From positions 30,935 to 94,934 of the forward strand of contig NZ_DASYTH010000217.1 in assembly GCF_036002505.1 (NCBI RefSeq): DNA of 64,000 nucleotides, in the 5' to 3' direction. The notes under the pieces were generated by a model. That model had not been told where the DNA came from. It saw nothing but the letters and a program-made list of their open reading frames with translations, and made no database searches. Source of the stretch: DASYTH01 sp036002505 (lineage in GTDB: Bacteria; Actinomycetota; Actinomycetes; Mycobacteriales; Pseudonocardiaceae). This document shows, in pieces, positions 16,064 to 23,816 of this stretch. Position 1 is the first letter of the stretch. Every line of letters begins with the position of its first letter. The translations under genes were made by a program, and so were the position numbers.

Positions 16064-17080
16064 ATGCGACCGCTCAAAGTCGTTGCCGCATCGTTGATCG
16101 TTGTCCTGGCCGGTGCGCTCGGCACCTCGCCGGTGACCGCCGCGCCGGAGATCAGCTGCACCGAAACCGATCTTTCCGTCACCCTCACCCTGCTACCGCA
16201 AAATGTTCACGGCAAACTCTGCCGGCCGGTTGGCGGCGTCCCGACAATGGTGCAACTTCTGGTCCATGGCGGCACGTACAACGGTCAATACTGGGACCTG
16301 CCGTACGACTCCGGGCGTTACTCCTACCAGCGCGACATGGCCGGGCGCGGCCTGGCCACCTTCGCCATCGACCTCCCCGGCTCCGGCGCGAGCTCCCAAC
16401 CGCTCAGCGCGCTGATCACCGGCACCGGGCTCGCCTCGGTGGTTCACCAGGTCGCCGGCAAACTCCGCTCCGGAAAGGTGTCCGGCACCCGCTTCGACCG
16501 GGTCATCCTGGTGGGCCACTCGATGGGCTCGGGCATCGCGGCACTGGCGGCCGCCACCTATCGCGACGTCGACGGCGTCATTCTCACCGGTTTCTCCCAC
16601 TCCATGGATCTTCTGGCGCTGACCGGGATATTCGTCGACGCCATTCAGCCCGCCCCGCTGGACCCTGTGCTGGGCGCCCGGGGCAGCGATCCCGGCTACG
16701 TCACCACAATTCCTGGCACCCGCAACGTCTTCTACGACCCGGGCGCGGTGGAACCGGGTGTGCTGACCGCCGACGAGGCCACCAAGGACCAGGTGGCCGC
16801 CACCGTCGTCCCCGACCTGGTAACCCTCGCCTTCACCAGTACCCTGACCCGCTCGATCACCGCACCGGTCCTCATCGCCAACGGCGAACGCGACACCCTT
16901 TTCTGCGCGTTCCACTGCACCGCCCCCGCCGACCTCACCGCCGCCGAATCCCCCTACTTCACCTCCCGGCTCGACGTTTTCCTCCTCCCCCAAACCGGCC
17001 ACTCTCTCGCCCTGTCCCCCACGGCCCCCACCTACCGCGCGGCCGTCACCAACTGGATCACCACCCAGTTCGGGCAATAG
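16064..17080 (+). CDS. Secreted alpha/beta-hydrolase
   Basis: This 338-residue exported hydrolase has a signal peptide (1-30, VVAASLIVVLAGALGTSPVTAAP) and an alpha/beta-hydrolase fold: oxyanion region LLVHGGTYNG, nucleophile elbow GHSMGSG (about S153), acid near APVLIANGERDTLF and histidine in QTGHSLA. Several Cys residues could form disulfides. It resembles uncharacterised actinobacterial secreted esterases/lipases; substrate is unknown. ATG 16064 has AGAGGA seven nt upstream. Its end is followed by repeat array B2, with a convergent gene beyond. Confidence 0.8.
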   Translation: MRPLKVVAASLIVVLAGALGTSPVTAAPEISCTETDLSVTLTLLPQNVHGKLCRPVGGVPTMVQLLVHGGTYNGQYWDLPYDSGRYSYQRDMAGRGLATFAIDLPGSGASSQPLSALITGTGLASVVHQVAGKLRSGKVSGTRFDRVILVGHSMGSGIAALAAATYRDVDGVILTGFSHSMDLLALTGIFVDAIQPAPLDPVLGARGSDPGYVTTIPGTRNVFYDPGAVEPGVLTADEATKDQVAATVVPDLVTLAFTSTLTRSITAPVLIANGERDTLFCAFHCTAPADLTAAESPYFTSRLDVFLLPQTGHSLALSPTAPTYRAAVTNWITTQFGQ

Positions 17081-17091
17081 TTGCCGCGGTC

Positions 17092-17300
17092 GATGGCGTC
17101 GCTGTGTTGGCCTCTGGCGTCGCTGTGTTGGCGCGCCACGTCGCTGTGTTGGCCTCTGGCGTGGGTGTGTTGGCTGGTGACGACGCCGCCGGACACCGCT
17201 GACGGCAACCCCGACGCGCACCCGGCCAACACGGCGACGCCACAAGCCAACACAGCGACGCCCCGAGCCAACATGGCGACGTCAGGGGCCAACACCATCG
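17092..17300. repeat. 21-bp repeat array B2, two arms in opposite orientation, between convergent genes
   Basis: Left arm: four 21-bp units at 17104, 17125, 17146 and 17167, each beginning GTGTTGGC, preceded by a half unit. Right arm: units at 17225, 17246 and 17267 plus a partial unit at 17288, beginning GCCAAC, the reverse orientation. The arms are complementary, so RNA from either side could fold into a very long imperfect hairpin. The array fills the gap between the hydrolase stop (17080) and the end of the converging SRPBCC gene (17307). Confidence 0.85.
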
Positions 17301-17306
17301 GCGCTG

Positions 17307-17792
17307 TCAGGCTTCCTTGTCGAACAGTCCGGCGTAGCGCTGCAGGTACAGCGGCCAGCCGCCGTCGCTGCCGACACCGTCGCTGACGGCTTGCCAGCCG
17401 TCTCCGTGCCGGTCGATATGCCGGTGCTCCAGTTCCACCCGCGTGCGATGCGGATTCTCGGCGATGAAACGCACCTCGACCTCGCTGGTTCGGTCCGGAT
17501 CGGACTCGACCTGCCAGCGCGGGTCGAGATCCCAGCTGAAGACGACCCGGTGTGGCGGCTCGTAGGCCAGCACCCGCGCCCAGCGGCACTCACTGCCGTC
17601 GACCGCCCGGTCGTAGATATGGCCGCCCACCCGAGGTTCGAAAACCGTCTCCGCCAGCTCCACCCCGAGGATGTTGTGCTCAGCCGGTTTGAAGTCCCCG
17701 AACCGCTCGGTGAACACCGCGAACGCGTGCTCGATCGACGCGTCCACGATGGTGTGCGTCCGCACCGTTGTCTGTCCCGTTTGTGTGGTCAT
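17307..17792 (-). CDS. SRPBCC/AHSA1-family protein
   Basis: This 161-residue helix-grip protein of the activator-of-Hsp90 ATPase-like (AHSA1) family starts TTVRTHTIVDASIEHAFAVFTERFGDF and shows VELAETVFEPRVGGHIYDRAVDGSECRWARVLAYEPPHRVVFSWDL, typical of polyketide-cyclase-like ligand-binding proteins. Function is unknown; family members often sit beside ArsR regulators as here. Its start overlaps the stop of the ArsR gene by 4 bp (ATGA), so they form one operon. Confidence 0.85.
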   Translation of the reverse strand: MTTQTGQTTVRTHTIVDASIEHAFAVFTERFGDFKPAEHNILGVELAETVFEPRVGGHIYDRAVDGSECRWARVLAYEPPHRVVFSWDLDPRWQVESDPDRTSEVEVRFIAENPHRTRVELEHRHIDRHGDGWQAVSDGVGSDGGWPLYLQRYAGLFDKEA

Positions 17793-18112
17793 CGCGCGTC
17801 TCCTGCGTCGTCCTGTTCGGCGGACTGCTTGTAGGCCGCCAATGTTCTCGTCCAGAAATCGTCAAGCTGCGCCCGAAACGCGGCCAGTCCCTCGGGGTCG
17901 ACCCGATAGATGCGACGGTTGCCGGCTGGTTCGTCCACCACCAATCCAGCGTCCTTGAGCACCTTCAGGTGCTGCGACACCGCCGGTCGGCTTACCGGCA
18001 ACGTGGCCGCCAGCTCACCGACCGTCTGGGCGCGCTCGGCGACCCGCTCGAAGATCGTGCGACGCGTGCGATCACCGAGCACGCCCCATCCATCGAGCTG
18101 GTAAGTTTCCAC
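17789..18112 (-). CDS. ArsR-family transcriptional regulator
   Basis: This 107-residue winged-helix protein opens TYQLDGWGVLGDRTRRTIFERVAE and contains the recognition helix VSRPAVSQHLKVLKDAGLVV and the wing GNRRIYRVDPEGL. No metal-binding Cys motif is present, so it belongs to the non-metal ArsR group that pairs with AHSA1 proteins. GTG 18112 overlaps a perfect 13-bp palindrome, likely its own operator. A TTGACA -35 sequence (18144-18149, complement) lies about 35 bp upstream. Confidence 0.85.
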   Translation of the reverse strand: METYQLDGWGVLGDRTRRTIFERVAERAQTVGELAATLPVSRPAVSQHLKVLKDAGLVVDEPAGNRRIYRVDPEGLAAFRAQLDDFWTRTLAAYKQSAEQDDAGDAR

Positions 18113-18123
18113 TGACGGTCAGT
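18111..18123. promoter_or_regulatory. Operator palindrome at the ArsR gene start
   Basis: ACTGACGGTCAGT is a perfect 13-bp palindrome that covers the GTG start codon and the bases just upstream. With the TTGACA (18144-18149, complement) this places the site between promoter and start, as expected for ArsR autorepression. Confidence 0.55.
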
Positions 18124-18171
18124 CTCTACTTACCAAGTTCGCTTGTCAACCAAGCCGCCGAGAACGAGCGC

Positions 18172-19245
18172 TCAGTTGAGGGTGCAGTTGACCGCCGGTG
18201 GGGTGTTGGTGGCGCTCGAGCTTGCCAGGAAGCCGAAGCTGGCCGTGCCGGCGGGCGGCAGGGTGCCGTTCCAGTTCACGTTCTGCGCGGTCACCGCCGC
18301 TGCCTGCTGGACCACGGTGGCGTTCCAGGACTGGGTGATCCGCTGGCCGTTGGCGAAGCTGAACGTGGCGGTCCAGGCCGAGGTCGGGGCCGTCCTGCCG
18401 TTGCGCACGGTCACCTCGCCCTGGAAGCCGTCGCTCCACTGGTTGATCACGCGGTAGGTCGCGGTGCACCCGCCGGTGGGCGGGGGTGTGGTCGTGGTGG
18501 TCGGGGGTGGCGTCGTCGTCGTGGCCGGCGGCGGGGTGCCGCCGAGTGCGGCCGTCACGGCGGGGTACCAGCGGTCGGCCATCTTCTGGAAGCCGGAGTC
18601 GATGGGGTGCACGCCGTCGTTGGTGTCGGTGGCCGCGTTGAAGCCGGTCCACTGGTCGACCACGGTGATCGGCGACTGCGCGGTGGTCTTTCCAGCCGCC
18701 CAGCCCGGGATCGCGTTGTTGAGCGCAACCACCCCCTGCGGGCACGTGGGACAACCGCTCGGCTCCATCGGGATGATCTTCGCGACGATGATCTTCATGT
18801 TCGGGTTGCTGGCCCGCATCTGGTCGACCAGCTTCGAGTACGCCGTCAGGATGGCGCTGGTGGGGATGAAGCCGCCCCACATGTCGTTGGTGCCCAGGTG
18901 CATGAGCACGATGTCGGGGTGGGTCGCGGCCAGCCACGGCGGCAGCTGGTTCTGGTCGGCGATGCCGGTGGCCGCGAAGCCGCCGTGCCCCTCGTGGTCG
19001 CCGTCGAACGGCACCGAGCAGCCGCCGCCCGGCTGGGTGCCGACGAAGTCGATGTCGGTGAATCCGGTCCGCTGCAGGTGATCCCACAGCAGGGCGCGCC
19101 AGCACCCGGGGCCGGCGGTGATCGAGTCGCCGAGCGGCATGATCCGCACCGGTGTGGCGGCCGAGACCGCGGGCTGCGCCAGCACGAAGGCGAGCGCCGC
19201 GGTCAGGGCGGCGATGACGGCGTACAGGACTGGCTTACGAGGCAT
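18172..19245 (-). CDS. Secreted SGNH/GDSL esterase with C-terminal cellulose-binding module (CBM2)
   Basis: This 357-residue exported protein has a signal peptide (1-30), an SGNH hydrolase domain (block I PLGDSITAG with S41, block III LGTNDMWGG, block V DGVHP), a Pro/Thr linker rich in PPPTTTTT and a CBM2 (about 255-357: CTATYRVINQWSDGFQGEV, then W and terminal C). It is probably an acetyl- or feruloyl-type carbohydrate esterase working on cellulose-bound hemicellulose. ATG 19245 has AGGGAG seven nt upstream; the frame stays open 51 nt further but into element A3. It is a likely partner of the GH30 and GH54 enzymes, though a separate transcription unit. Confidence 0.9.
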   Translation of the reverse strand: MPRKPVLYAVIAALTAALAFVLAQPAVSAATPVRIMPLGDSITAGPGCWRALLWDHLQRTGFTDIDFVGTQPGGGCSVPFDGDHEGHGGFAATGIADQNQLPPWLAATHPDIVLMHLGTNDMWGGFIPTSAILTAYSKLVDQMRASNPNMKIIVAKIIPMEPSGCPTCPQGVVALNNAIPGWAAGKTTAQSPITVVDQWTGFNAATDTNDGVHPIDSGFQKMADRWYPAVTAALGGTPPPATTTTPPPTTTTTPPPTGGCTATYRVINQWSDGFQGEVTVRNGRTAPTSAWTATFSFANGQRITQSWNATVVQQAAAVTAQNVNWNGTLPPAGTASFGFLASSSATNTPPAVNCTLN

Positions 19246-19270
19246 GCGGCACTCCCTTGACGATGCCTGA

Positions 19271-19325
19271 TGCCATGAAGGTGACCTTCGGGGCATTGAG
19301 CGTCCTGAAGGTCACCTTCATGGCA
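19271..19325. repeat. Palindromic element A3 at the pseudogene breakpoint
   Basis: Two perfectly complementary 19-bp arms, TGCCATGAAGGTGACCTTC (19271-19289) and its complement (19307-19325), flank a 17-nt loop. The element sits between the intact SGNH gene and the truncated second esterase, exactly where the reading frame of the latter ends. Confidence 0.85.
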
Positions 19326-19330
19326 CTGAA

Positions 19331-19599
19331 CCTGGCCGACTGCTGGTCGAACTTCTGCCAGGCGGTGGAGTTGGGGTTGGTCCACGACTGCACGACCAGG
19401 CCGCCCGTCCGGTAAGGACCCCACATGCGCGTGCCACCGGCCGCGCGATAGCCCTGCGAGACGTTCTCCGCCATCGAGCAGCCGATGAAACCCATCGAAT
19501 TCGGGTGGCGGCGGACGCCGAAGATGGAAACACAGGATTGGCGAGGCCGATCAGCAGGCTCGTGACGAATGCGGCGATCGTGACTTTGCTGCGCTGCAT
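19331..19599 (-). pseudogene. Remnant of a secreted SGNH-like esterase, frameshifted and truncated
   Basis: A good ribosome site (GGAGGAAAGAA) and ATG 19599 start an intact signal peptide (QRSKVTIAAFVTSLLIGLA to about 19525). The mature part then continues in another frame: NSMGFIGCSMAENVSQGYRA, GGTRMWGPYRTGGLVVQSW and TAWQKFDQQ, resembling the N-terminal half of secreted SGNH/carbohydrate esterases. After some 75 residues the similarity stops at element A3. One indel plus loss of the C-terminal half make it non-functional. Its promoter region still has a perfect CebR-type box. Confidence 0.7.
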
Positions 19600-19630
19600 T
19601 TCTTTCCTCCCATGTGAAGCCATCTGCTTC

Positions 19631-19644
19631 TGGGAGCGCTCCCA
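19631..19644. promoter_or_regulatory. CebR-type operator upstream of the decayed esterase gene
   Basis: This is a second exact copy of TGGGAGCGCTCCCA, 32 bp upstream of the pseudogene start codon on the minus strand, a normal operator position. It supports the view that the broken gene once belonged to a cello-oligosaccharide-regulated set with the GH54 gene. Confidence 0.75.
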
Positions 19645-19689
19645 GCAAGTCACGGTAGCCGCACACCCGGTCACGGTCAATAATCATCT

Positions 19690-20589
19690 TCAGAACGGTT
19701 CCGGTGCGCAACCCCGTTGTAGACATTCGGCCTCGAGCCGGGCGACGCCGGGGAGGGCGCCGTCGGTGTCCAGCCGGGTCCGCGCGGAGGGGTCCGCGTG
19801 CAGGAAGGCGCGGAGGAAGCCGAGGACCGTGCGGGTGGTGACGACCGCGGCCCGGGAGCGGTCGAACATCCACGACTCGTGATCGGCGCCGGCCAGGGTC
19901 AGGAACGCCTTGGGCCACGGCACATCCTGGTAGGCGGCCCGGCCGGCGGCGTAGGGCACGATCGGATCGCGGTCGCCCTGCACGAACAGCACCTCGGTGG
20001 CCGGGCCGGTGAAGGCCCCGTTCATGGCTCCGCCGGCCAGCACGACCGCCGTGCGCACGCGGGTGTCGCGCGACCTCCCGGCGAGCAGCCCGGCGGTGGT
20101 GTAGCCGCCGGCGGAGTGCCCGACCGCACCGATCCGGTCCGGCAGCACCCGCCCGGCCAGCTCGCCGGCGAGCACCGCGGTGATCACCGCGGCGGCGTCG
20201 GCCGGCTGGTTGGGCATGTCGCCGGCGTCGAACGCCGCCGTGCCGGCCATGGTGTTCGGGTAGGCCGGCGCGGCGACCACGAACCCGGCCCCGGCGATGT
20301 CGGCGATCATCTGGGCGAACCGCTCGGGCGAGCCGTGCAGCCCGTGGCTGAACAACACCAGCGGGAAGGGGCCGGGGGCGACCGGCGACCACACCACCGT
20401 CCGCAGCGGACGGTCCGGCCCGCGGGAGAACGCGAACTGCCGCCGCTCCACCGGGAACAGCGCTGCCGGCGGCACCAGCACCGCCTCGCCACCGAGGCTG
20501 CCGCCCAGCAGCGACACGGGCAGCAGCGCGCCACCGGCGGCCCGCAGCACCTGCCGCCTGGTCAGCCGTCGCGCCACCACCTGCCCCAT
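19690..20589 (-). CDS. Exported alpha/beta-hydrolase (chlorophyllase/PAF-acetylhydrolase-like)
   Basis: This 299-residue protein has a Tat-like start (ARRLTRRQVLRAAGGALLPVSLLGG) and an alpha/beta-hydrolase domain: PLVLFSHGLHGSPERFA, nucleophile elbow AVGHSAGGYTT, VLFVQGDRDPIVPY (acid) and ADHESW (His). This pattern is shared by dienelactone-hydrolase-like lipases and PAF acetylhydrolase relatives. The start at 20589 is the first in-frame ATG giving the twin-arginine signal, with GGGGAG just upstream; the frame is open much further 5' only as a shadow. It is divergent from the tannase-like gene. Confidence 0.75.
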   Translation of the reverse strand: MGQVVARRLTRRQVLRAAGGALLPVSLLGGSLGGEAVLVPPAALFPVERRQFAFSRGPDRPLRTVVWSPVAPGPFPLVLFSHGLHGSPERFAQMIADIAGAGFVVAAPAYPNTMAGTAAFDAGDMPNQPADAAAVITAVLAGELAGRVLPDRIGAVGHSAGGYTTAGLLAGRSRDTRVRTAVVLAGGAMNGAFTGPATEVLFVQGDRDPIVPYAAGRAAYQDVPWPKAFLTLAGADHESWMFDRSRAAVVTTRTVLGFLRAFLHADPSARTRLDTDGALPGVARLEAECLQRGCAPEPF

Positions 20590-20769
20590 GCTCCCCGCCC
20601 GACCTGTGCGCCGCCTGTGACCAGCCTGGGAAATCGAGTCCTCTATAGACAGTCGGGCGGCCGTGACATTCGTCAGGATGCCCACGGCACGCAAACAGGT
20701 TGTAGACAGTTTCGGCGGCGCGGTTCTACCATGTCGGGTGCTCCCGAAGGGGCGAGCTTGGAGGGCACC

Positions 20770-22281
20770 ATGTCCCGCACTCGCGTTCGTCGCTGGCTGG
20801 TTGGGTTTCTGGCGCTCGTGGTGGCGATGACCACGGTGTGGGTCGCAACTCCGGGGGCGGCGTCGGCGTCCCGGCGGGTGGCGTGCGCCGACCTTGCGCA
20901 GGTCCGCCTGCCGGAGGTGTCGAGCGCCTCGGCGGAGCTCGACACGGACGGGGAGGCGGCCGGGATGACCGGCCTGCCGGAGTTCTGCCGGGTCGTGCTG
21001 ACCGTGGTGCCGCAGATCGGCATCGAGGTGTGGTTGCCGACCGGTACGTACAACCGGCGGTTCGAAGCGGTGGGCGGCGGCGGATATGCCGGAGCCATCA
21101 GCTATCCGGCGCTGGCCAACGCCCTGCGGTCCGGGTACGCGACGGCGTCGACCGACACCGGGCACCAGGTGCGGGACGGGTCGTTCGCGCTGGGGCCGGA
21201 CGGCCGGCTCAACCAGCAGCTGATCACCGATTTCGCGTCCCGCTCGCTGATCGAGCTCACGCTGACGGCCAAGACGCTGATCCGGGCGTTCTACGGCCGG
21301 CCGGCCGAGTTCTCGTACTGGAACGGCTGCTCGACCGGGGGCCGGCAGGGCCTGATGCTGGCGCAGCGGCTGCCCGGCGCCTACGACGGCATTCTTTCCG
21401 GTGCCCCGGCGATCAACTGGGACCGGTTCATTCCGGCCGAGTTGTGGCCGCAGGTGGTCATGCGGCAGGAGTTGGGCGCCCCGATCGCGGCGTGCAAGCT
21501 CACCGCGGCCACCGAGGCCGCGGTGGCCCGATGCGACCGGAACGACGGCGTGGTCGACGGCGTGCTCGATGATCCACGCCGGTGTGACTTCGACCCCCGG
21601 TCCCTGATCGGCCAGGCGACGCCGTGCGGCGCGTTCACCGCCGCCGACGCCGGGGTGATCCAGGCGATCTGGGACGGGCCGCGGACCACCGGCGGCCGGT
21701 CCCTGTGGTATGGGCTGACGCCAGGCACACCATTGAACGCTCTTGCCGGACCGGTGCCCTTTCCCATCGCGGAGAACCACATCCGGTTCTGGGTCGAGCA
21801 GAATCCGCAGTTCGATTGGAAGACGCTCGACTACGCCGGCTTCGAGCGGGACTTTCGCGCCTCGCAGCGGCTGTTCAACGACGTCATCGGCACCGACGAC
21901 CCCGACCTGTCCCGGTTCCGCGCCTCCGGCGGGCGGCTGCTCATCTGGCACGGCTGGGCCGACCCGCTCATCTTCCCCCAGGGCAGCATCGACTACTACC
22001 AGCGGGTGCTGGATCGCACGCACCGGGTTGGTGATTTCGCCCGGCTGTTCCTGGCGCCCGGTGTCGGACACTGCGGCGGCGGGTCCGGCCCGAACACCTT
22101 CGACATGTTCGGCACGCTGGTGAACTGGGTGGAGCACCGGTCGGCTCCGGACCGCATCATCGCGTCCACAGTGGAGAATGGTCAGGTGGTGCGGACCCGC
22201 CCGCTCTGTGCCTACCCGGGCGCCGCCCGCTACGACGGCAGGGGCGACCCGAACTCCGCCGCGAGCTTCGACTGCAGCTAG
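20770..22281 (+). CDS. Secreted tannase/feruloyl-esterase family protein
   Basis: This 503-residue exported esterase has a signal peptide (1-34, WLVGFLALVVAMTTVWVATPGAASAS) and the CS-D-HC arrangement of the tannase family: YWNGCSTGGRQG (nucleophile about S188), WADPLIFP (Asp) and GVGHCGGG (His next to the disulfide Cys). VGGGGYAGAISYPALANALRSGYATASTDTGH is typical of the family. Expected activity is release of ferulic, gallic or similar phenolic acids from plant esters. ATG 20770 follows GGAGGGCACC. Short direct repeats TATAGACAGT and TGTAGACAGT lie upstream (20644 and 20701). Confidence 0.85.
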   Translation: MSRTRVRRWLVGFLALVVAMTTVWVATPGAASASRRVACADLAQVRLPEVSSASAELDTDGEAAGMTGLPEFCRVVLTVVPQIGIEVWLPTGTYNRRFEAVGGGGYAGAISYPALANALRSGYATASTDTGHQVRDGSFALGPDGRLNQQLITDFASRSLIELTLTAKTLIRAFYGRPAEFSYWNGCSTGGRQGLMLAQRLPGAYDGILSGAPAINWDRFIPAELWPQVVMRQELGAPIAACKLTAATEAAVARCDRNDGVVDGVLDDPRRCDFDPRSLIGQATPCGAFTAADAGVIQAIWDGPRTTGGRSLWYGLTPGTPLNALAGPVPFPIAENHIRFWVEQNPQFDWKTLDYAGFERDFRASQRLFNDVIGTDDPDLSRFRASGGRLLIWHGWADPLIFPQGSIDYYQRVLDRTHRVGDFARLFLAPGVGHCGGGSGPNTFDMFGTLVNWVEHRSAPDRIIASTVENGQVVRTRPLCAYPGAARYDGRGDPNSAASFDCS

Positions 22282-22307
22282 CCCGCCTCTCCGGGATTTG
22301 AATGCGG

Positions 22308-22379
22308 TGGTTGCGTTCCGGCGAACAGTGCAGATACCGGGTTGATTGTGGCTGGGTGCCGTCACGGTCCCCTGAGGTT
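22308..22379. repeat. Dispersed 72-bp repeat C, copy 1
   Basis: This segment matches 54921-54992: the last 42 bp differ at one base, and the first 30 bp match at about 70 percent. It lies between the tannase stop and the promoter of the ABC-transporter operon. Read on the minus strand it contains AGGGGACC followed by GTG and an open frame beginning V-T-A-P-S-H-N-Q-P that has no apparent gene after it. Confidence 0.8.
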
Positions 22380-22406
22380 ACTGCCGGATCCTGTGTTATT
22401 CGTGCG

Positions 22407-22435
22407 TTGACACGGGCTCTGTCGTTCAACAGACT
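22407..22435 (+). promoter_or_regulatory. Putative promoter of the branched-chain-amino-acid-type ABC operon
   Basis: TTGACA (22407-22412) and CAGACT (22430-22435) are 17 bp apart, giving a transcript start near 22442 and a leader of about 48 nt before the substrate-binding protein. The -10 match is moderate. Confidence 0.4.
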
Positions 22436-22489
22436 ACTTGCGCACATCAGCCGAATTGTCGACTGCCAGCGAAGGCGGGAGCGGGTGCG

Positions 22490-23719
22490 ATGAACGAGCG
22501 GCGGTTATCTCGACGGGGTGCGCTGGGCCTGCTGGGCGGGACGGCGCTGTCGGGGCTGGCGCTGTCCGGGTGCGGCAGCAGCGTCGGAGGTGGGTCGGGC
22601 GGCGGGGGCGGCAGCGGTGGTGGTGGGGGCGGTTCGGTCAAGGTGGGGTTGGTGATCCCGCAGGCGGGTGTGTACGCCCCGCTGGGCACGGACATGAAGC
22701 GGGCCTGGGACCTGTGGCTGGAGAAGAACAACGGGAAGTTCGGCAACTACACGGTGTCCACTGTGGTCGGTGACGAGGGGGAGACACCGCAGACCGGGGT
22801 GCCGGCGGTGCAGAAGCTGCTGCAGAGCGACCAGTGCGACGTGCTGGTGGGCATCGTGAACTCGTCCACCGCGTTGGGCGTGCGGGACATGGTGATCGAG
22901 GCGAAGAAGCTGCTCCTGATCAGCAACGCCGGCGCCGGGGACCTGACCGCGAAGGCGGCATCGCCGTACGTGTGGCGCACCTCGTTCACCAACGCCCAAG
23001 TGGCCGCGGCCATGGGCAAGCACCTGGCCGGCCAGCGTTTCAAGGACGCGGTGTACGCCATCGCTCCGGACTACGCCGCCGGCGCCGAGGCGATCGCGGG
23101 CTTCACCAAGGCGTTCCAGGCCGGTGGCGGCGCGATCGCCGGCTCGGCCAAGCCGCCATTCGGCAAAACCCAGGACTACCAACCATTCCTGTCCACCATC
23201 CGGTCGTCCGGCGCCAAGGCCACGTTCTGCTTCTTCGCCGGTGCCGAGGCCGTCGCGTTCGTCAAGCAGTACGCCCAGTTCGGGCTGGCCGGCACGATTC
23301 CGTTGTACGGCTCGGGGTTCCTCACCGAGGGCGGGGTGCTCAAGGCCCAGGGCGAGGCCGCGCTGGGCGTGCAGACCGCGCTGCACTACACCAGCGAGCT
23401 GGACAACCCGGCGAACAAGGATTTCGTCGCCGCCTACAAGGCCAAGTACAACGAACCGCCGACCGTCTACTCGGCACAGACCTGGGACGCGGCCGCGGTG
23501 CTCAACCGGGCGTTGAAGTCGGCCGGCGGGGTGGACGGCGACAGTGTGTCGAAGGCGCTGGGCTCGGTCGGCACGATCGAGGACAGCCCGCGCGGCCCGT
23601 GGAGCTTCGCCGGGCAGACGCCCAAGCAGAAGTTCTACCTGCGCAAGGTGGACAAGAGCGGCAGCGGCTACGTCAACACGGTGGTGGCCGAGCTCGGTGA
23701 CCTGTCGCAGGATGTGTGA
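22490..23719 (+). CDS. ABC transporter substrate-binding lipoprotein (LivJ/LivK-like)
   Basis: This 409-residue periplasmic-binding-protein family member (peripl_BP_6 type) captures a branched-chain amino acid or related small molecule. The N-terminus combines twin arginines (RRLSRRGALGLLGG) with a lipobox (LALSGC), so it is probably a Tat-exported lipoprotein, followed by a Gly/Ser tether. Recognisable blocks are VKVGLVIPQAGVYAPLG, DVLVGIVNSSTALGV and VYAIAPDYAAGAEA. First gene of a five-gene transporter operon. A PaaX regulator lies beyond the operon end, but sequence does not show that it controls this operon. Confidence 0.9.
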   Translation: MNERRLSRRGALGLLGGTALSGLALSGCGSSVGGGSGGGGGSGGGGGGSVKVGLVIPQAGVYAPLGTDMKRAWDLWLEKNNGKFGNYTVSTVVGDEGETPQTGVPAVQKLLQSDQCDVLVGIVNSSTALGVRDMVIEAKKLLLISNAGAGDLTAKAASPYVWRTSFTNAQVAAAMGKHLAGQRFKDAVYAIAPDYAAGAEAIAGFTKAFQAGGGAIAGSAKPPFGKTQDYQPFLSTIRSSGAKATFCFFAGAEAVAFVKQYAQFGLAGTIPLYGSGFLTEGGVLKAQGEAALGVQTALHYTSELDNPANKDFVAAYKAKYNEPPTVYSAQTWDAAAVLNRALKSAGGVDGDSVSKALGSVGTIEDSPRGPWSFAGQTPKQKFYLRKVDKSGSGYVNTVVAELGDLSQDV

Positions 23720-23812
23720 GTGAGCGAGCTTGCGAGCGAGCCATTGAACGCAGCCCTGCCGCCGAACCTGCGAGGCGACAGGTATGCCATCACCGAGCTT
23801 GCGAGGTGATGG
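23716..23812. repeat. Short inverted repeats between substrate-binding protein and first permease
   Basis: The 97-bp gap contains GAGCGAGCTTGCGAGC and, 70 bp on, ATCACCGAGCTTGCGAGGTGAT split as arms ATCACC and GGTGAT. Both are built on the same GAGCTTGCGA core. The second hairpin ends at the ribosome site of the permease. Such intra-operon hairpins often let the binding protein be made in excess over the membrane parts. Confidence 0.6.
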
Positions 23813-23816
23813 CCCA

